A stretch of DNA of 64,000 nucleotides, taken from Yersinia proxima (GTDB taxonomy: Bacteria; Pseudomonadota; Gammaproteobacteria; Enterobacterales; Enterobacteriaceae). Numbering within the stretch: position 1 is the first letter of the stretch; every line of letters begins with the position of its first letter. Below, in pieces: positions 20,010 to 30,974 of this stretch. The notes under the pieces are model-generated. The model had not been told where the DNA came from and made no database searches. It was given only the letters and a program-made list of their open reading frames with translations. A program made the position numbers and the translations under genes. Location of the stretch: NCBI RefSeq assembly GCF_902170785.1, contig NZ_CABHYG010000014.1:248001-312000 (forward strand), read 5' to 3'.

Positions 20010-21998
20010 ATGACGACTCTGACGAGTGGCTCCCCGACGCCAATGGGCGCTCATTTTGATGGTGCTGGGATCAATTTTACTCTGTTTTCGGCCCATGCAG
20101 AACAGGTTGAATTGTGCCTGTTTGATGATAATAACCAGGAGCTGCGGATACCGTTACCGGCCCGCAGTGGAGATATTTGGCATGGTTATCTTCCCGGAGG
20201 AAAGCCGGGGCAGCGTTATGGTTACCGTGTCAGTGGGCCATTTCACCCGCAACAAGGCCACCGTTTTAATCCCCACAAGTTATTAATAGACCCTTGTGCT
20301 CGTGCACTGGATAGCAAGGTGGGTAATGACCCCAGCTTACAGGGGGGGGTGAGTCAGCCCGACTCTCGCGACAGTTCGGCCGCCGTGCCTAAGTGTATTG
20401 TGGTTCATGAAGAATATGATTGGCAGGGGGATCGCCGACCAACCATTCCTTGGGGCAATACCGTCATTTATGAAGCCCATGTCCGCGGCTTAACTCAATT
20501 GCACCCGGATATTCCGGCAGATCTGCGTGGTACTTACGCGGGTTTGGCTCATCCCGCCATAATTCAATATCTGCAAAAGCTGGGTATAACGACACTGGAG
20601 TTGTTGCCGGTGCAATTCCATGTTGATGAGCCACGGTTGCAGAAGATGGGGCTGAGTAATTATTGGGGTTATAACGTACTCGCGCCCTATGCAGTTGACT
20701 CGGATTATGCTTCTGGCCGTGAAGGCGTTTCCCCGCTGCAAGAGCTACGTGATGCAGTTAAAGCATTGCACAAAGCCGGTATTGAAGTGATTTTGGATGT
20801 GGTATTCAACCATAGTGCAGAGCTGGATGTGTTTGGCCCCACTCTGTGTCAGCGTGGGATCGACAATGCCAGCTACTACTGGCTCACCCCTGAGGGTGAA
20901 TACGACAATATGACCGGTTGTGGCAATACATTAAACCTTAGCCAACCTTATGTGATGCAGTGGGTGCTTGACTGCCTGCGTTACTGGGTTGATAGCTGCC
21001 ACATTGATGGTTTTCGCTTTGATTTGGGGACGGTTTTGGGGCGCTTACCGGCTTTCGAGCAACATGCCCCTTTGTTTGCCGCACTGGCGGCTGATAAACA
21101 GCTCTGTAGTTGCAAGATGATTGCAGAGCCTTGGGATATCGGCTTGGGGGGCTATCAATTGGGTAACTTCCCGGCCGGTTTTAGCGAATGGAATGACCAA
21201 TATCGCGATGCCATGCGCCGCTTCTGGTTACGCGGCGATTTACCTTTGGGGCAATTCGCCCAGCATTTCGCGGCATCCAGCAATTTATTCAAACATCGGG
21301 AGCGTTTGCCTTCCGCCAGCATTAATCAAATCACCGCCCATGATGGCTTTACCTTGCAAGATTTGTTGTGTTTTAACCAAAAACACAACCAAATCAACGG
21401 AGAAGAAAATCGTGATGGCAGTGATAACAATCTAAGCAATAATTTTGGTAGTGAAGGTTTGGTGGCGGATGACGCTATCTGGCAACGGCGCAAAGCGTGC
21501 CAGCGCGCATTGCTGACCACCTTGTTACTTTCACAGGGAACACCGATGTTGCTGGCTGGCGATGAGCACGGCCATAGTCAGCAAGGCAACAACAATGCGT
21601 ATTGTCAAAACAACATTATCACCTGGCTAGACTGGGGGAGCGCAGATCGAGAATTAACGGCATTTACTGCCGAACTTATTCGGTTACGCCAGCAGATTCC
21701 GGCTCTGATTCAAGATTCATGGTGGGAAGACGGCGATGGCAATGTGCAATGGCTGGATAGTCAGGGGCAAGCGCTGAGTGATGAGGCTTGGGAGCAGGGT
21801 TGCCAGAAACAACTACAAATACGGTTATCTCAGCGCTGGCTGGTGGTGATTAATGCCACTGATCAAGCGTGTGAAATGCATTTACCTGTGGGGGAATGGG
21901 TGGTGATTCCTCCTTTTGAGCCGTCAGAGCATACGGAACCATTAACCGTATGGAATGGGTCTGCACATACCGTTTGCGTGCTCACACAGAAATTCTAA
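20010..21998 (+). CDS. glgX: glycogen debranching enzyme GlgX
   Basis: GlgX is the isoamylase-type enzyme that removes the short limit-dextrin branches left after phosphorylase action. The 662-residue protein has an N-terminal CBM48 ([20 protein letters not shown]), then a GH13 barrel: DVVFNHSAE, the nucleophile in [15 protein letters not shown], the acid/base Glu in [10 protein letters not shown], and [15 protein letters not shown], plus a C-terminal beta domain. Length is close to E. coli GlgX (657). The start codon follows the glgB stop by a single base. Confidence 0.95.
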   Translation: MTTLTSGSPTPMGAHFDGAGINFTLFSAHAEQVELCLFDDNNQELRIPLPARSGDIWHGYLPGGKPGQRYGYRVSGPFHPQQGHRFNPHKLLIDPCARALDSKVGNDPSLQGGVSQPDSRDSSAAVPKCIVVHEEYDWQGDRRPTIPWGNTVIYEAHVRGLTQLHPDIPADLRGTYAGLAHPAIIQYLQKLGITTLELLPVQFHVDEPRLQKMGLSNYWGYNVLAPYAVDSDYASGREGVSPLQELRDAVKALHKAGIEVILDVVFNHSAELDVFGPTLCQRGIDNASYYWLTPEGEYDNMTGCGNTLNLSQPYVMQWVLDCLRYWVDSCHIDGFRFDLGTVLGRLPAFEQHAPLFAALAADKQLCSCKMIAEPWDIGLGGYQLGNFPAGFSEWNDQYRDAMRRFWLRGDLPLGQFAQHFAASSNLFKHRERLPSASINQITAHDGFTLQDLLCFNQKHNQINGEENRDGSDNNLSNNFGSEGLVADDAIWQRRKACQRALLTTLLLSQGTPMLLAGDEHGHSQQGNNNAYCQNNIITWLDWGSADRELTAFTAELIRLRQQIPALIQDSWWEDGDGNVQWLDSQGQALSDEAWEQGCQKQLQIRLSQRWLVVINATDQACEMHLPVGEWVVIPPFEPSEHTEPLTVWNGSAHTVCVLTQKF

Positions 21999-22007
21999 GG
22001 AGTCTTC

Positions 22008-23294
22008 ATGGTTAAGTTTGAGAACAAAGACCCACTGATGTTAGCTCGATTATTACCGAATAAATCTGTCGCGCTGATTCTGGCGGGTGGCCGTGGTTCG
22101 CGGCTGAAAGATTTAACGGCGACCCGTGCTAAACCCGCAGTTCATTTTGGCGGCAAGTTTCGTATTATTGATTTTGCCCTTTCCAACTGTCTGAATTCGG
22201 GTATCCGGCGTATTGGCGTGATAACGCAATATCAGTCACATAGCTTGGTTCAACATATTCAACGTGGTTGGTCATTCCTCAATGAGGAAATGAACGAATT
22301 TGTCGATTTATTGCCAGCCCAACAGCGCTTGAGCACTGAGCAGTGGTACAAAGGAACCGCAGATGCGGTTTATCAGAATCTGGATATTATCCGTCGCTAC
22401 AAAGCGGAACATATCGTCATTCTGGCGGGTGACCATATTTACAAGATGGATTACTCCCGCATGTTGCTCGACCACGCCGAGAAAGGGGCTGAGTGTACTG
22501 TGGCATGTATTCCAGTCCCCATTACCGAGGCCACTGAATTTGGTGTTATGGAGGTTGCCGAGGATTATCAGATAACCGCTTTCTATGAAAAGCCGGCTAA
22601 TCCTCCTGCGATGCCAGGCCGCCCGGATATGGCCCTCGCCAGCATGGGTATCTACATTTTCAATACTGATTATCTGTTTAAATTATTAGAAGAAGATCAG
22701 AAAACTCCTGGTTCCAGCCATGATTTTGGTAAAGATATTATCCCCAAATTGACTGAGCAAAGAGTGGCCTGGGCACATCCATTCGATCTTTCCTGTGTGA
22801 CTTCTAATGCTGAACTGCCGCCTTACTGGCGTGATGTTGGGACGTTGGATGCCTACTGGCGCGCCAACCTCGATTTGGCATCGGTGACGCCAGAGCTGGA
22901 TATGTATGACCGCGATTGGCCTATTCGGACACATATGGAGCCGCTGCCGCCCGCCAAGTTTGTGCAGGACCGTTCCGGTAGCCACGGTATGACCATGAAC
23001 TCGTTGGTCTCCGGTGGCTGCATTGTTTCCGGTTCGGTGGTGGTGCACTCAGTGCTATTCCCTCGGGTGCGGGTGAACTCGTTTTGCACCATTGATTCCA
23101 CATTACTGCTGCCGGATGTACATATTGGCCGTTCGTGCCGCCTGCGCCGCTGCATTATTGACCGAGCCTGCCAGATACCTGAGGGGACGGTTATTGGTGA
23201 AAATGCCGAAGAAGACAGCAAGCGTTTTTATCGCTCTGAGGGCGGGGTGGTGTTAGTGACCCGTTCGATGCTGGCCAAGCTGGCGGCGAAATAG
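22008..23294 (+). CDS. glgC: glucose-1-phosphate adenylyltransferase GlgC
   Basis: GlgC makes ADP-glucose, the committed and allosterically controlled step of glycogen synthesis. The 428-residue protein has the nucleotide-binding loop [20 protein letters not shown] (residues 24-43), [19 protein letters not shown] with the activator-site lysine, [12 protein letters not shown], and [13 protein letters not shown], then a C-terminal left-handed beta-helix. AAGGAGT lies eight bases before the ATG, nine bases after the glgX stop. In E. coli the glgC leader is repressed by CsrA through GGA motifs; here the only visible one is in the ribosome site itself. Confidence 0.96.
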   Translation: MVKFENKDPLMLARLLPNKSVALILAGGRGSRLKDLTATRAKPAVHFGGKFRIIDFALSNCLNSGIRRIGVITQYQSHSLVQHIQRGWSFLNEEMNEFVDLLPAQQRLSTEQWYKGTADAVYQNLDIIRRYKAEHIVILAGDHIYKMDYSRMLLDHAEKGAECTVACIPVPITEATEFGVMEVAEDYQITAFYEKPANPPAMPGRPDMALASMGIYIFNTDYLFKLLEEDQKTPGSSHDFGKDIIPKLTEQRVAWAHPFDLSCVTSNAELPPYWRDVGTLDAYWRANLDLASVTPELDMYDRDWPIRTHMEPLPPAKFVQDRSGSHGMTMNSLVSGGCIVSGSVVVHSVLFPRVRVNSFCTIDSTLLLPDVHIGRSCRLRRCIIDRACQIPEGTVIGENAEEDSKRFYRSEGGVVLVTRSMLAKLAAK

Positions 23295-23330
23295 GGCTAT
23301 CGGATTTTATCATTTATTAAGTGAGTATCT

Positions 23331-23457
23331 TATACCCAAATTAATTGGAGTGGCAGGTAGGCAGCAAACGAGGGTATCCCGATGAGCTGACTCAGGTCAG
23401 TGATTCGGGTGCGTGAGAGCAGCTAACAACCCTGCCGCTTCAAGTAAGAAGGGTATA
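23331..23457. repeat. ERIC element between glgC and glgA
   Basis: A 127-bp ERIC repeat, from TATACCCAAATTAATTGG to CAAGTAAGAAGGGTATA, with the core GATGAGCTGACTCAGGTCAG and ATTCGGGTGCGTGAG. It fills most of the 176-bp gap between glgC and glgA within the operon and ends 13 bp before the glgA start. The glgA ribosome site AGGAG (23461-23465) lies just outside it. Confidence 0.9.
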
Positions 23458-23470
23458 AATAGGAGTGATG

Positions 23471-24901
23471 ATGCGGGTTCTACACGTATGTTCCGAGCTA
23501 TTCCCGTTGTTAAAAACCGGGGGATTGGCTGACGTTGTTGGTGCTTTACCTGCCGCTCAAATTGCTGAGGGAGCCGATGTCAGGGTTATGCTGCCGGGGT
23601 TCCCTGACTTACGCCGTGGCATCCCAGACACGGTTTTGGTCAGGGAGATTGATACCTTTGCTGGCCGTGTTTCATTACGTTATGGCCATTATCAGGGGAT
23701 TGGTATTTACCTGATTGATGCACCAGGCCTTTATGACCGGGCAGGAAGCCCGTATCACGACCAGTCTTTGCATGCTTATGCTGATAACTATCGCCGTTTT
23801 GCATTACTGGGATGGATGGCTTGTGAACTGGCTTGTGGCCTGGATGGTTATTGGCGTCCAGAGGTAGTGCATGCCCATGATTGGCATGCCGGGCTAGCTT
23901 GTGCTTATCTCGCGGCACGTGGCCGCCCTGCACGTTCAGTATTTACCGTCCATAATTTGGCTTATCAAGGGTTGTTCTCGGGGCACCATTTGGCTGAAAT
24001 ACAGCTGCCGGCCGCATTTTTCCAAATGTATGGGCTGGAGTTCTATGGCCAAATTTCCTATCTGAAAGCCGGATTGTTCTTTGCTGACCATGTCACCACC
24101 GTCAGTCCGACCTATGCCAAGGAAATTACCCAACCTGCCTTTGGTTACGGTATGGAGGGGCTGCTACAAGAGCGAGCCAGTCAGGGGCGATTGACCGGAA
24201 TACTCAATGGGGTGGACAGTGATATCTGGGACCCACAAACGGATGCTTTGCTCCATGCCCGCTATGATGCAGAAGATCTGCAAAAGAAAGCGGTAAATAA
24301 AACACACCTACAAACCACGATGGGGTTGGAGGTGACGGAGAAGAAACCTATTTTTGCCGTAGTCAGCAGGTTAACGGAGCAAAAAGGGTTAGATTTGGTG
24401 CTGGAAGCGTTGCCCGATTTACTGCAATTGGGAGGGCAATTAGCTGTTCTGGGGGCGGGTGATGCCATTTTACAAGAGGCATTCCTGGCGGCTGCGGCAG
24501 ACTATTCCGGTCAGGTTGGGGTGCAAATAGGCTATCACGAGGCATTTTCACACCGAATTATTGCCGGTGCGGATGTGATTCTGGTGCCCAGCCGTTTTGA
24601 ACCTTGTGGGTTAACACAGTTATATGGCTTGAAGTATGGCACTTTGCCACTGGTCCGGCATACGGGCGGGTTGGCAGATACCGTGGTGGATTGCGCGCTG
24701 GAAAATCTGGCAGATGGCAGTGCCTCGGGGTTTGTGTTTGATGAATGCGATGCACAAGCATTGGTACGGGCGATGCGCCGTGCTTTTGTTCTGTGGAGCC
24801 GACCAAAACATTGGCGTCACGTTCAGCGCCACGCGATGGGGTTGGACTTTGGTTGGCAAGTAGCAGCGGCAGACTATCTGTCACTTTATCGGCGTCTGTG
24901 A
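23471..24901 (+). CDS. glgA: glycogen synthase GlgA
   Basis: GlgA extends glycogen with alpha-1,4 glucose from ADP-glucose. The 476-residue GT5 protein begins [24 protein letters not shown]: the KTGGL loop at residues 15-19 binds ADP-glucose. It continues with [27 protein letters not shown], the second-domain start [20 protein letters not shown], and the acceptor/nucleotide motif [16 protein letters not shown]. Three nearby starts (GTG 23465, ATG 23468, ATG 23471) are in frame; the last is chosen because AGGAG sits five bases upstream and the E. coli protein starts there. Confidence 0.95.
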   Translation: MRVLHVCSELFPLLKTGGLADVVGALPAAQIAEGADVRVMLPGFPDLRRGIPDTVLVREIDTFAGRVSLRYGHYQGIGIYLIDAPGLYDRAGSPYHDQSLHAYADNYRRFALLGWMACELACGLDGYWRPEVVHAHDWHAGLACAYLAARGRPARSVFTVHNLAYQGLFSGHHLAEIQLPAAFFQMYGLEFYGQISYLKAGLFFADHVTTVSPTYAKEITQPAFGYGMEGLLQERASQGRLTGILNGVDSDIWDPQTDALLHARYDAEDLQKKAVNKTHLQTTMGLEVTEKKPIFAVVSRLTEQKGLDLVLEALPDLLQLGGQLAVLGAGDAILQEAFLAAAADYSGQVGVQIGYHEAFSHRIIAGADVILVPSRFEPCGLTQLYGLKYGTLPLVRHTGGLADTVVDCALENLADGSASGFVFDECDAQALVRAMRRAFVLWSRPKHWRHVQRHAMGLDFGWQVAAADYLSLYRRL

Positions 24902-24946
24902 TTTCTCGTTGCCGATTTGTTGTAACCACTAATTGGGAAAACCGCT

Positions 24947-27394
24947 ATGACATCACCGTTCAGTTATACCTCACCTGTTGTCAGTGTGGACGCGCTGAAA
25001 CACTCGATTGCCTACAAATTGATGTTTATTGTGGGCAAAGATCCCTCTATTGCGACTAAGCACGATTGGCTGAATGCGACTTTATTTGCCGTGCGTGATC
25101 GCATGGTTGAACGCTGGCTGCGCTCTAATCGTGCACAATTATCCCAAGATGTTCGGCAGGTTTATTACCTGTCGATGGAGTTTCTCTTGGGGCGAACGCT
25201 TTCTAATGCACTGTTATCGATGGGGATTTATGAAGATATCGAACAGGCTTTGGATGAAATGGGCCTCAATCTGTCTGAGCTGCTGCAAGAAGAGAATGAC
25301 CCTGGTTTAGGTAATGGTGGCTTAGGGCGTTTGGCGGCATGTTTTCTGGATTCACTGGCGACATTGGCACTTCCCGGTCGCGGTTACGGCATTCGTTACG
25401 AATATGGCATGTTCAGCCAGAAAATCGTCAATGGCCAGCAGATGGAGTCGCCGGATAACTGGCTGGAATATGGCAATGCCTGGGAGTTTCCACGGCACAA
25501 TACCCGCTATAAAGTGCGTTTTGGTGGTCGTATTCAGCAGGAAGGCAGCAAAACTCGCTGGTTGGAAACGGAAGAAATCCTCGCTTGTGCCTATGATCAA
25601 ATCATTCCTGGTTTTGATACAGATGCGACTAATACCCTGCGCTTATGGTCTGCACAGGCCAGTAATGAGATCAATCTGGGTAAATTCAATCAGGGTGATT
25701 ACTTCGCAGCGGTAGAAGATAAAAACCATTCAGAAAACGTATCCCGGGTACTTTATCCCGATGACTCGACCTACTCCGGGCGCGAACTGCGCCTGCGGCA
25801 AGAGTACTTTTTAGTCTCCGCCACGGTGCAGGATATTCTCAACCGCCATTGGACGATGCACCAAACATTCGATAATTTGGCTGATAAGATTGCTATTCAC
25901 CTGAATGATACCCATCCAGTCCTATCTATCCCTGAAATGATGCGTCTACTGATTGATGAACATAAATTTAGCTGGATGGATGCCTGGGATGTGGTGCAGC
26001 AAGTGTTCTCCTACACCAATCACACCTTGATGAGCGAAGCACTGGAAACCTGGCCTATCGACATGATTGGTAAGATCCTGCCGCGCCATCTGCAAATCAT
26101 CTTTGATATCAATGATCATTTCCTCAAACTGGTGCAGGAACAGTATCCGAATGAACCGGAGTTGCTGCCACGGGTATCGATTATTGATGAAAATGATGGT
26201 CGACGAGTACGTATGGCCTGGCTTGCGGTGATTGCCAGCCACAAAGTGAACGGCGTGTCGGCGCTACATTCAGAGTTGATGGTGCAATCGCTGTTTGCTG
26301 ATTTTGCCCGTATCTTCCCGAACCGCTTCTGCAATAAAACCAATGGAGTTACACCACGGCGCTGGCTGGGTCTGGCTAACCGGCCATTGGCCGCAGTATT
26401 GGATGACAGTATCGGCCATAACTGGCGCACGGATTTGAGCCAACTCAGTGAGCTGGAAAAGAATATTGATTACGTGAGCTTCTTGCGGGCAGTGCAAAAA
26501 GCCAAGCTAGAGAATAAGAAGCGACTGGCTATCTATATTGCGCAAAAGCTGAATATTGTGGTGAATCCGGATGCGCTATTTGATGTGCAAATCAAGCGTA
26601 TTCATGAGTACAAACGGCAACTGTTGAATGTCCTGCATGTGATAACCCGATATAACCGCATTCTTGAAGCCCCTGATGAGAAGTGGATACCACGAGTGGT
26701 GATTTTTGCCGGTAAAGCAGCATCGGCTTATTACAATGCGAAGCAAATCATTCGGTTGATCAATGATGTGGCGAAAGTGATCAATAACGATCCGCGTATT
26801 AATAACCTGCTAAAAGTGGTGTTCATCCCGAACTACAGTGTCAGTCTGGCGCAGTTGATTATTCCAGCGGCTGATCTTTCCGAACAGATCTCGCTGGCGG
26901 GTACTGAAGCCTCGGGAACCAGTAATATGAAATTTGCGCTGAATGGGGCGCTGACTATTGGCACATTGGATGGGGCGAATGTCGAGATCCGTGAGCATGT
27001 TGGTGAGGATAATATCTTTATCTTTGGTAATACGACTGAGCAGGTTGAGGCGCTGCGTAATAATGGTTATAACCCACGGAAATATTATGACGAAGATCCA
27101 GAACTGCATTTGGCATTGACGCAAATTGCTACGGGTGTTTTCAGCCCTGAAGATCCTCATCGTTACACCAGTTTGTTTGATTCACTGGTTAATCTGGGCG
27201 ATCACTATCAGTTGCTGGCGGATTATCGCAGCTATGTAGATACCCAAGATCAAGTCGATACGCTCTATCGTCATCCAGACGAATGGACACGTAAAACCTT
27301 ACTCAATATTTCCAATATGGGGTATTTCTCTTCGGATCGGACTATTCAAGAGTATGCCGATGATATTTGGCATATTAAGCCAATCAGGCTTTAA
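24947..27394 (+). CDS. glgP: glycogen phosphorylase GlgP
   Basis: GlgP releases glucose-1-phosphate from glycogen ends. The 815-residue protein is a full-length GT35 phosphorylase: [18 protein letters not shown] near the N terminus, [54 protein letters not shown], and the pyridoxal-phosphate lysine in [19 protein letters not shown] (about residue 660). It is a clear paralogue of MalP at 34745 and matches E. coli GlgP better. It is last in glgBXCAP, 45 bp after glgA, and is followed by a strong terminator. Confidence 0.96.
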   Translation: MTSPFSYTSPVVSVDALKHSIAYKLMFIVGKDPSIATKHDWLNATLFAVRDRMVERWLRSNRAQLSQDVRQVYYLSMEFLLGRTLSNALLSMGIYEDIEQALDEMGLNLSELLQEENDPGLGNGGLGRLAACFLDSLATLALPGRGYGIRYEYGMFSQKIVNGQQMESPDNWLEYGNAWEFPRHNTRYKVRFGGRIQQEGSKTRWLETEEILACAYDQIIPGFDTDATNTLRLWSAQASNEINLGKFNQGDYFAAVEDKNHSENVSRVLYPDDSTYSGRELRLRQEYFLVSATVQDILNRHWTMHQTFDNLADKIAIHLNDTHPVLSIPEMMRLLIDEHKFSWMDAWDVVQQVFSYTNHTLMSEALETWPIDMIGKILPRHLQIIFDINDHFLKLVQEQYPNEPELLPRVSIIDENDGRRVRMAWLAVIASHKVNGVSALHSELMVQSLFADFARIFPNRFCNKTNGVTPRRWLGLANRPLAAVLDDSIGHNWRTDLSQLSELEKNIDYVSFLRAVQKAKLENKKRLAIYIAQKLNIVVNPDALFDVQIKRIHEYKRQLLNVLHVITRYNRILEAPDEKWIPRVVIFAGKAASAYYNAKQIIRLINDVAKVINNDPRINNLLKVVFIPNYSVSLAQLIIPAADLSEQISLAGTEASGTSNMKFALNGALTIGTLDGANVEIREHVGEDNIFIFGNTTEQVEALRNNGYNPRKYYDEDPELHLALTQIATGVFSPEDPHRYTSLFDSLVNLGDHYQLLADYRSYVDTQDQVDTLYRHPDEWTRKTLLNISNMGYFSSDRTIQEYADDIWHIKPIRL

Positions 27395-27414
27395 ACATTC
27401 GGCGAGTTAATAAC

Positions 27415-27456
27415 AAAAACCCTCTTCAACAGTGAACTGTGAAGAGGGTTTTTCTA
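27415..27456. terminator. bidirectional terminator between glgP and glpD
   Basis: AAAAACCCTCTTC pairs with GAAGAGGGTTTTT over 13 bp, extended by ACAGT/ACTGT after one bulged A, giving a long stem with a very short loop. T tracts flank it on both strands. It lies between two convergent genes and should end transcripts from both sides. Confidence 0.9.
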
Positions 27457-27481
27457 ACAGATAGATGGCGGGAATTTGTTA

Positions 27482-28996
27482 TCAGGAGACCAAAGAGAGA
27501 GTCTGTTGTTTCTCAGCCCGCACTTCTGCCAGCCATTCGGCAACACGCTGTTTCTGTTTATCATCCAGAGTCATGCCTAACTTGGTACGACGCCAGATGG
27601 CATCATCAAGTTCAACAACCCACTCTTTCTCAACCAGATAGCGCAATTCTGCTTCATACAGACCGTGGCCGAAATGTTCGCCCAGACTTTCGATGCTGGT
27701 GGCATCAGCCAAAATCAGCTCGCTATGGCTACCATAGGTACGGGTATAGCGGCGCGCCAATCCTTCAGGGAGCCAGTTATAGCGATGGCGCAGTTGTACC
27801 GTATAGTTATCACGATTGCCACCAATATCCCCGCCCGGTAACGAACCGGTTTTCGTCCATGCCGGGCCGACATTTGGATAGTAGCCGGACAGTTTTTCCA
27901 GCGCATGTTCTGCCAGTTTGCGGTAGGTGGTTAGTTTGCCACCAAATACCGAAAGCAGAGGTGCTTTGCCGCCTTCATCAGCGACATCCAGCGTGTAATC
28001 GCGGGTAACAGCTTGCGGTGAATCTGATTCATCATCGCACAGCGGACGAACGCCAGAGTAAGTCCAGACAATATCGTCGCGCCCCAGTTGCTTTTTAAAG
28101 TGGTCGTTATACACCTTCAGCAGGTAATCAATTTCTTGATCGTCGATCTTCACATCTTTCGGATCGCCGTGGTATTCCACATCAGTTGTGCCGATGATGG
28201 AATATTCATCCAACCATGGAATAACGAAGACAATACGGTGGTCTTCGTTTTGCAGAATATAGGCTTGCGGCTGGTTATGTACTCGTGGCACCACAATATG
28301 GCTGCCTTTGATCAGGCGGATACCATAAGGTGATTTCAGTTTCAGGCCATCATCGAAGAACTGTTTAACCCACGGGCCGGTAGCATTCACCAGCCCTTTG
28401 GCACGCCAGGTAAAGGTTTTGCCGGTGTTGACATCGACCGCTTCCACCATCCATAGGCCTTGTTCACGCCAGGCGCGAGTCACTTTGGTGCGAGTACGTA
28501 CTTCGCCACCACGTTCGACCACTTCCTGAGCATTCAGCACGACCAGACGGGCATCATCGACCCAGCAGTCAGAATATTCGAAACCGCGCACTAACTCGGG
28601 CTTCAATACTGACTCTGGCCCAAAACGTAGCCCTTTACTGGCTGGCAGGCTGGTACGTTTGCCCAAATGATCGTACAAAAATAAGCCGGTACGAATCATC
28701 CACGCCGGGCGCAGATGGGGCTGATGGGGCAGGCGAAAGCGCATTGGGAAAGCGATATGAGGAGCCAGTTTCAGCAAAACCTCACGTTCGGCCAATGCTT
28801 CACTGACCAGCCGGAATTCATAGTGTTCCAGGTAACGTAAGCCACCGTGGATAAGTTTGGAGCTGGCAGAAGACGTAGCACAGGCCAAATCTTGTGCTTC
28901 CAGCAGCAGAACGGACAGGCCACGCCCTGCAGCGTCCGCAGCGATACCGGCACCATTAATGCCGCCACCGATCACGATCAAGTCTTTGGTTTCCAT
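27482..28996 (-). CDS. glpD: aerobic glycerol-3-phosphate dehydrogenase GlpD
   Basis: GlpD is the membrane-associated FAD enzyme that oxidises sn-glycerol-3-phosphate to dihydroxyacetone phosphate and passes electrons to quinone. The 504-residue protein starts with an FAD-binding Rossmann motif (KDLIVIGGGINGAGIAADAA, residues 4-23), then SSASSKLIHGGLRYLEHYEF, NATGPWVKQFFDDG, IGTTDVEYHGDPKDVKI and the C-terminal FGGKLTTYRKLAEHAL. GGGAG precedes the ATG at 28996; upstream readings have no family support. Two GlpR-like operators lie in its promoter. In E. coli glpD is divergent from glpEGR; here it is downstream of glpR on the same strand. Confidence 0.95.
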   Translation of the reverse strand: METKDLIVIGGGINGAGIAADAAGRGLSVLLLEAQDLACATSSASSKLIHGGLRYLEHYEFRLVSEALAEREVLLKLAPHIAFPMRFRLPHQPHLRPAWMIRTGLFLYDHLGKRTSLPASKGLRFGPESVLKPELVRGFEYSDCWVDDARLVVLNAQEVVERGGEVRTRTKVTRAWREQGLWMVEAVDVNTGKTFTWRAKGLVNATGPWVKQFFDDGLKLKSPYGIRLIKGSHIVVPRVHNQPQAYILQNEDHRIVFVIPWLDEYSIIGTTDVEYHGDPKDVKIDDQEIDYLLKVYNDHFKKQLGRDDIVWTYSGVRPLCDDESDSPQAVTRDYTLDVADEGGKAPLLSVFGGKLTTYRKLAEHALEKLSGYYPNVGPAWTKTGSLPGGDIGGNRDNYTVQLRHRYNWLPEGLARRYTRTYGSHSELILADATSIESLGEHFGHGLYEAELRYLVEKEWVVELDDAIWRRTKLGMTLDDKQKQRVAEWLAEVRAEKQQTLSLVS

Positions 28997-29009
28997 GCTT
29001 ACTCCCTCT

Positions 29010-29051
29010 GGATGTTCGAAACAGCTCTTTAATGTTCGTTTTCGCTCATGA
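29010..29051. promoter_or_regulatory. tandem GlpR operators upstream of glpD
   Basis: AATGTTCGTTTTCGCTCATG (29031-29050) fits the GlpR operator, an imperfect palindrome of ATGTTCG facing CGAACAT; here the right half is CGCTCAT. Immediately before it, GATGTTCGAAACAGCTCTTT (29011-29030) repeats the left half in the same phase, 20 bases away. Directly abutting GlpR sites are typical of the E. coli glp promoters. They lie 15-55 bp upstream of the glpD start. Confidence 0.6.
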
Positions 29052-29186
29052 TTGTAATCAAAAACCAACAAACAAGCCAAGACTTAACCAAAAAAAAACA
29101 TTTATGCGTGATGGAAGTAACAGTTTTGTTATCAGGATGTGGAGGGAGAGGTTTGGATTTGGTGATTAGGTTTGGTTGTTCAGTAT

Positions 29187-29324
29187 TCCGGTTCGGTTGA
29201 CATAAGTTCAGTGATTAACTTACCTCCGTAGCCTCAACCGGCAAAGGTGCCACGCTTATGACCCCTTTGCCGGTTGGTTCATCGGAAGTTAAGTAAACTC
29301 AGTTGCTCTAACAACCGAATCGGA
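29187..29324. repeat. palindromic miniature element between glpR and glpD
   Basis: The two halves of this 138-bp stretch are long imperfect inverted repeats: TCCGGTTCGGTTG at the left against CAACCGAATCGGA at the right, with several matching words between. The centre is a perfect 12-bp stem, AACCGGCAAAGG (29236-29247) and CCTTTGCCGGTT (29264-29275). Bases 29288-29319 recur with one mismatch at 51462-51493. It encodes nothing and resembles the small palindromic (YPAL-like) repeats reported in yersiniae; that family assignment is from memory. It occupies part of the 345-bp glpD upstream gap. Confidence 0.65.
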
Positions 29325-29341
29325 TCACCAAAGCTAAACTA

Positions 29342-30100
29342 TCAACATAACTCCAGTTGAACTTCATGCTGTTCAATAATCTTCATCACACTGGCGGGTG
29401 GCATCTGATCGGTAAACAAATAATCGATCAGATTCATATTCCCCAGATTCACCATCGCATTACGACCAAACTTGGAATGGTCGGTCACCAGCATCACACA
29501 ACGGGAGTTTTCGATAATCGCCCGCTTGGTGCGCACTTCATGGTAATCAAACTCCAACAGGGAACCGTCCATATCAATGCCGCTAATACCGAGGATGCCG
29601 TAATCAAGGCGGAACTGAGAAATGAAATCCAATGTGGCTTCACCAATAATTCCACCATCACGGGTACGCACTTCGCCGCCAGCCAGGATCAGACGGAAAT
29701 CCTCTTTAGCAGTCAGTAAGGTGGCTACGTTGAGATTGTTGGTGACCACACGTAGACCTTTGTGATTCATCAAGGCGTGAGCCACTGCCTCCGGTGTGGT
29801 GCCGATATCAATAAACAGGGTCGCGCCATCGGGGATCTGGCTGGCAACTCGCTGGGCAATACGCGCCTTTTCTTCCGACCACATCACTTTACGGTCGTTA
29901 TAAGCCGCATTGACTGAGCTGGAGGGTAACGCCGCGCCGCCATGATGGCGGTGAATCTTGTTTTGATCCGCCAAGTCATTCAAATCGCGTCGGATGGTTT
30001 GTGGACTCACGGCAAAATGTTCCACTAGCTCTTCAGTACTGACGTAGCCCTGTTGGCGAACCAATTCAATAATCGCATCATGCCGCTGCGTTTGCTTCAC
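29342..30100 (-). CDS. glpR: glycerol-3-phosphate repressor GlpR (DeoR family)
   Basis: GlpR represses the glp regulon and is released by glycerol-3-phosphate. The 252-residue protein equals E. coli GlpR in length and in most residues. It has a DeoR helix-turn-helix (RHDAIIELVRQQGYVSTEEL, then VEHFAVSPQTIRRDLNDL, residues 6-43) and a sugar-isomerase-like effector domain with LFIDIGTTPEAVAHAL, VTNNLNVATLL and LAGGEVRTRDGGIIGEAT. The start codon is GTG, supported by AGGGG upstream. It lies 34 bp after glpG, as the last gene of glpEGR. Confidence 0.95.
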   Translation of the reverse strand: MKQTQRHDAIIELVRQQGYVSTEELVEHFAVSPQTIRRDLNDLADQNKIHRHHGGAALPSSSVNAAYNDRKVMWSEEKARIAQRVASQIPDGATLFIDIGTTPEAVAHALMNHKGLRVVTNNLNVATLLTAKEDFRLILAGGEVRTRDGGIIGEATLDFISQFRLDYGILGISGIDMDGSLLEFDYHEVRTKRAIIENSRCVMLVTDHSKFGRNAMVNLGNMNLIDYLFTDQMPPASVMKIIEQHEVQLELC

Positions 30101-30134
30101 GATAATCCCCTAATGTGCCTGGTTGTCCAGACAG

Positions 30135-30971
30135 TTATTGTGTGGTTTTTGCGTTGTTGCGCGTATCCCAAAATGCCATCAGCAACCCAATAATCAAGCC
30201 TGAAACATGCGCTGCATTGGCAATCGACAACCCTAAAATATCGAAATATCCAGCAACCAGCCAGAGAACCGAGAAAGCCATCAAACCACGCGGCAGCGAG
30301 ATACCCCGCTCAGGTGCGCGTTCGCCGGTCAGCCAGACATAACCCATCAGGGCATAAACGACACCAGAAAGACCGCCAAAATTCACACCGCTAAACAGCG
30401 ATTGCCCCCAGCCACTGAATAAGGCTGAAACAATAGTTAATACCAGCAATTTGCCGGTGCCAAGCCGTTTTTCCATCTGCCCGGCCAGATACCACCACCA
30501 CATCAGGTTAAACAGGATATGCAGTAGCGAAAAATGTAAAAAAGCATGGCTGACCCAACGCCAGATTTGCAGATACTGGCTGTTATCACGTGGCCAGGCC
30601 AGCCAGGACATCACTGCGCCATCACCGACGATTTGCATCAGAATATAGATGGCGATACACAGCACCATGACACTCAGTGTCAGTGGCCCGGCTTGACTGC
30701 GTAGAGTCTGGAGATAAGAGAAACGCTGGTAAGGCAAATTAGAATGCAGATTGCCCGATTGCCAACTGGCGGCTTGATAGCGCGGATTGAGAGGATCGAG
30801 TAAAAACTGTTCCAGCTCATGCTGTACCAGGGGTAATTGCTCATCATCGGCGAGCCAGATCTCCGCACCCTGAGCATCCGGCTTCACTTCCAGTGCCACA
30901 TGGCGAGTGGCCATATAATCGACGAAAGCCTGCGCCAGACGTAGATTAGAAATTGCTATTACACGAACCAT
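30135..30971 (-). CDS. glpG: rhomboid intramembrane serine protease GlpG
   Basis: GlpG cleaves membrane proteins within the lipid bilayer. The 278-residue protein has a soluble N-terminal domain (about 1-90) and six membrane helices. The catalytic Ser lies in [16 protein letters not shown] and the catalytic His in [33 protein letters not shown] contains the conserved oxyanion-side His and Asn. The start at 30971 ([11 protein letters not shown]) is chosen over a site 15 bases earlier; its ribosome site GAAGGG falls in the end of an ERIC element. It is transcribed between glpE and glpR. Confidence 0.93.
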   Translation of the reverse strand: MVRVIAISNLRLAQAFVDYMATRHVALEVKPDAQGAEIWLADDEQLPLVQHELEQFLLDPLNPRYQAASWQSGNLHSNLPYQRFSYLQTLRSQAGPLTLSVMVLCIAIYILMQIVGDGAVMSWLAWPRDNSQYLQIWRWVSHAFLHFSLLHILFNLMWWWYLAGQMEKRLGTGKLLVLTIVSALFSGWGQSLFSGVNFGGLSGVVYALMGYVWLTGERAPERGISLPRGLMAFSVLWLVAGYFDILGLSIANAAHVSGLIIGLLMAFWDTRNNAKTTQ

Positions 30972-30974
30972 ATT

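Noticed and set aside
27439-28008. 189-residue plus-strand open frame inside glpD
   Set aside because: It lies antisense to the conserved C-terminal half of glpD, starts within the glgP terminator hairpin and has no domain character.
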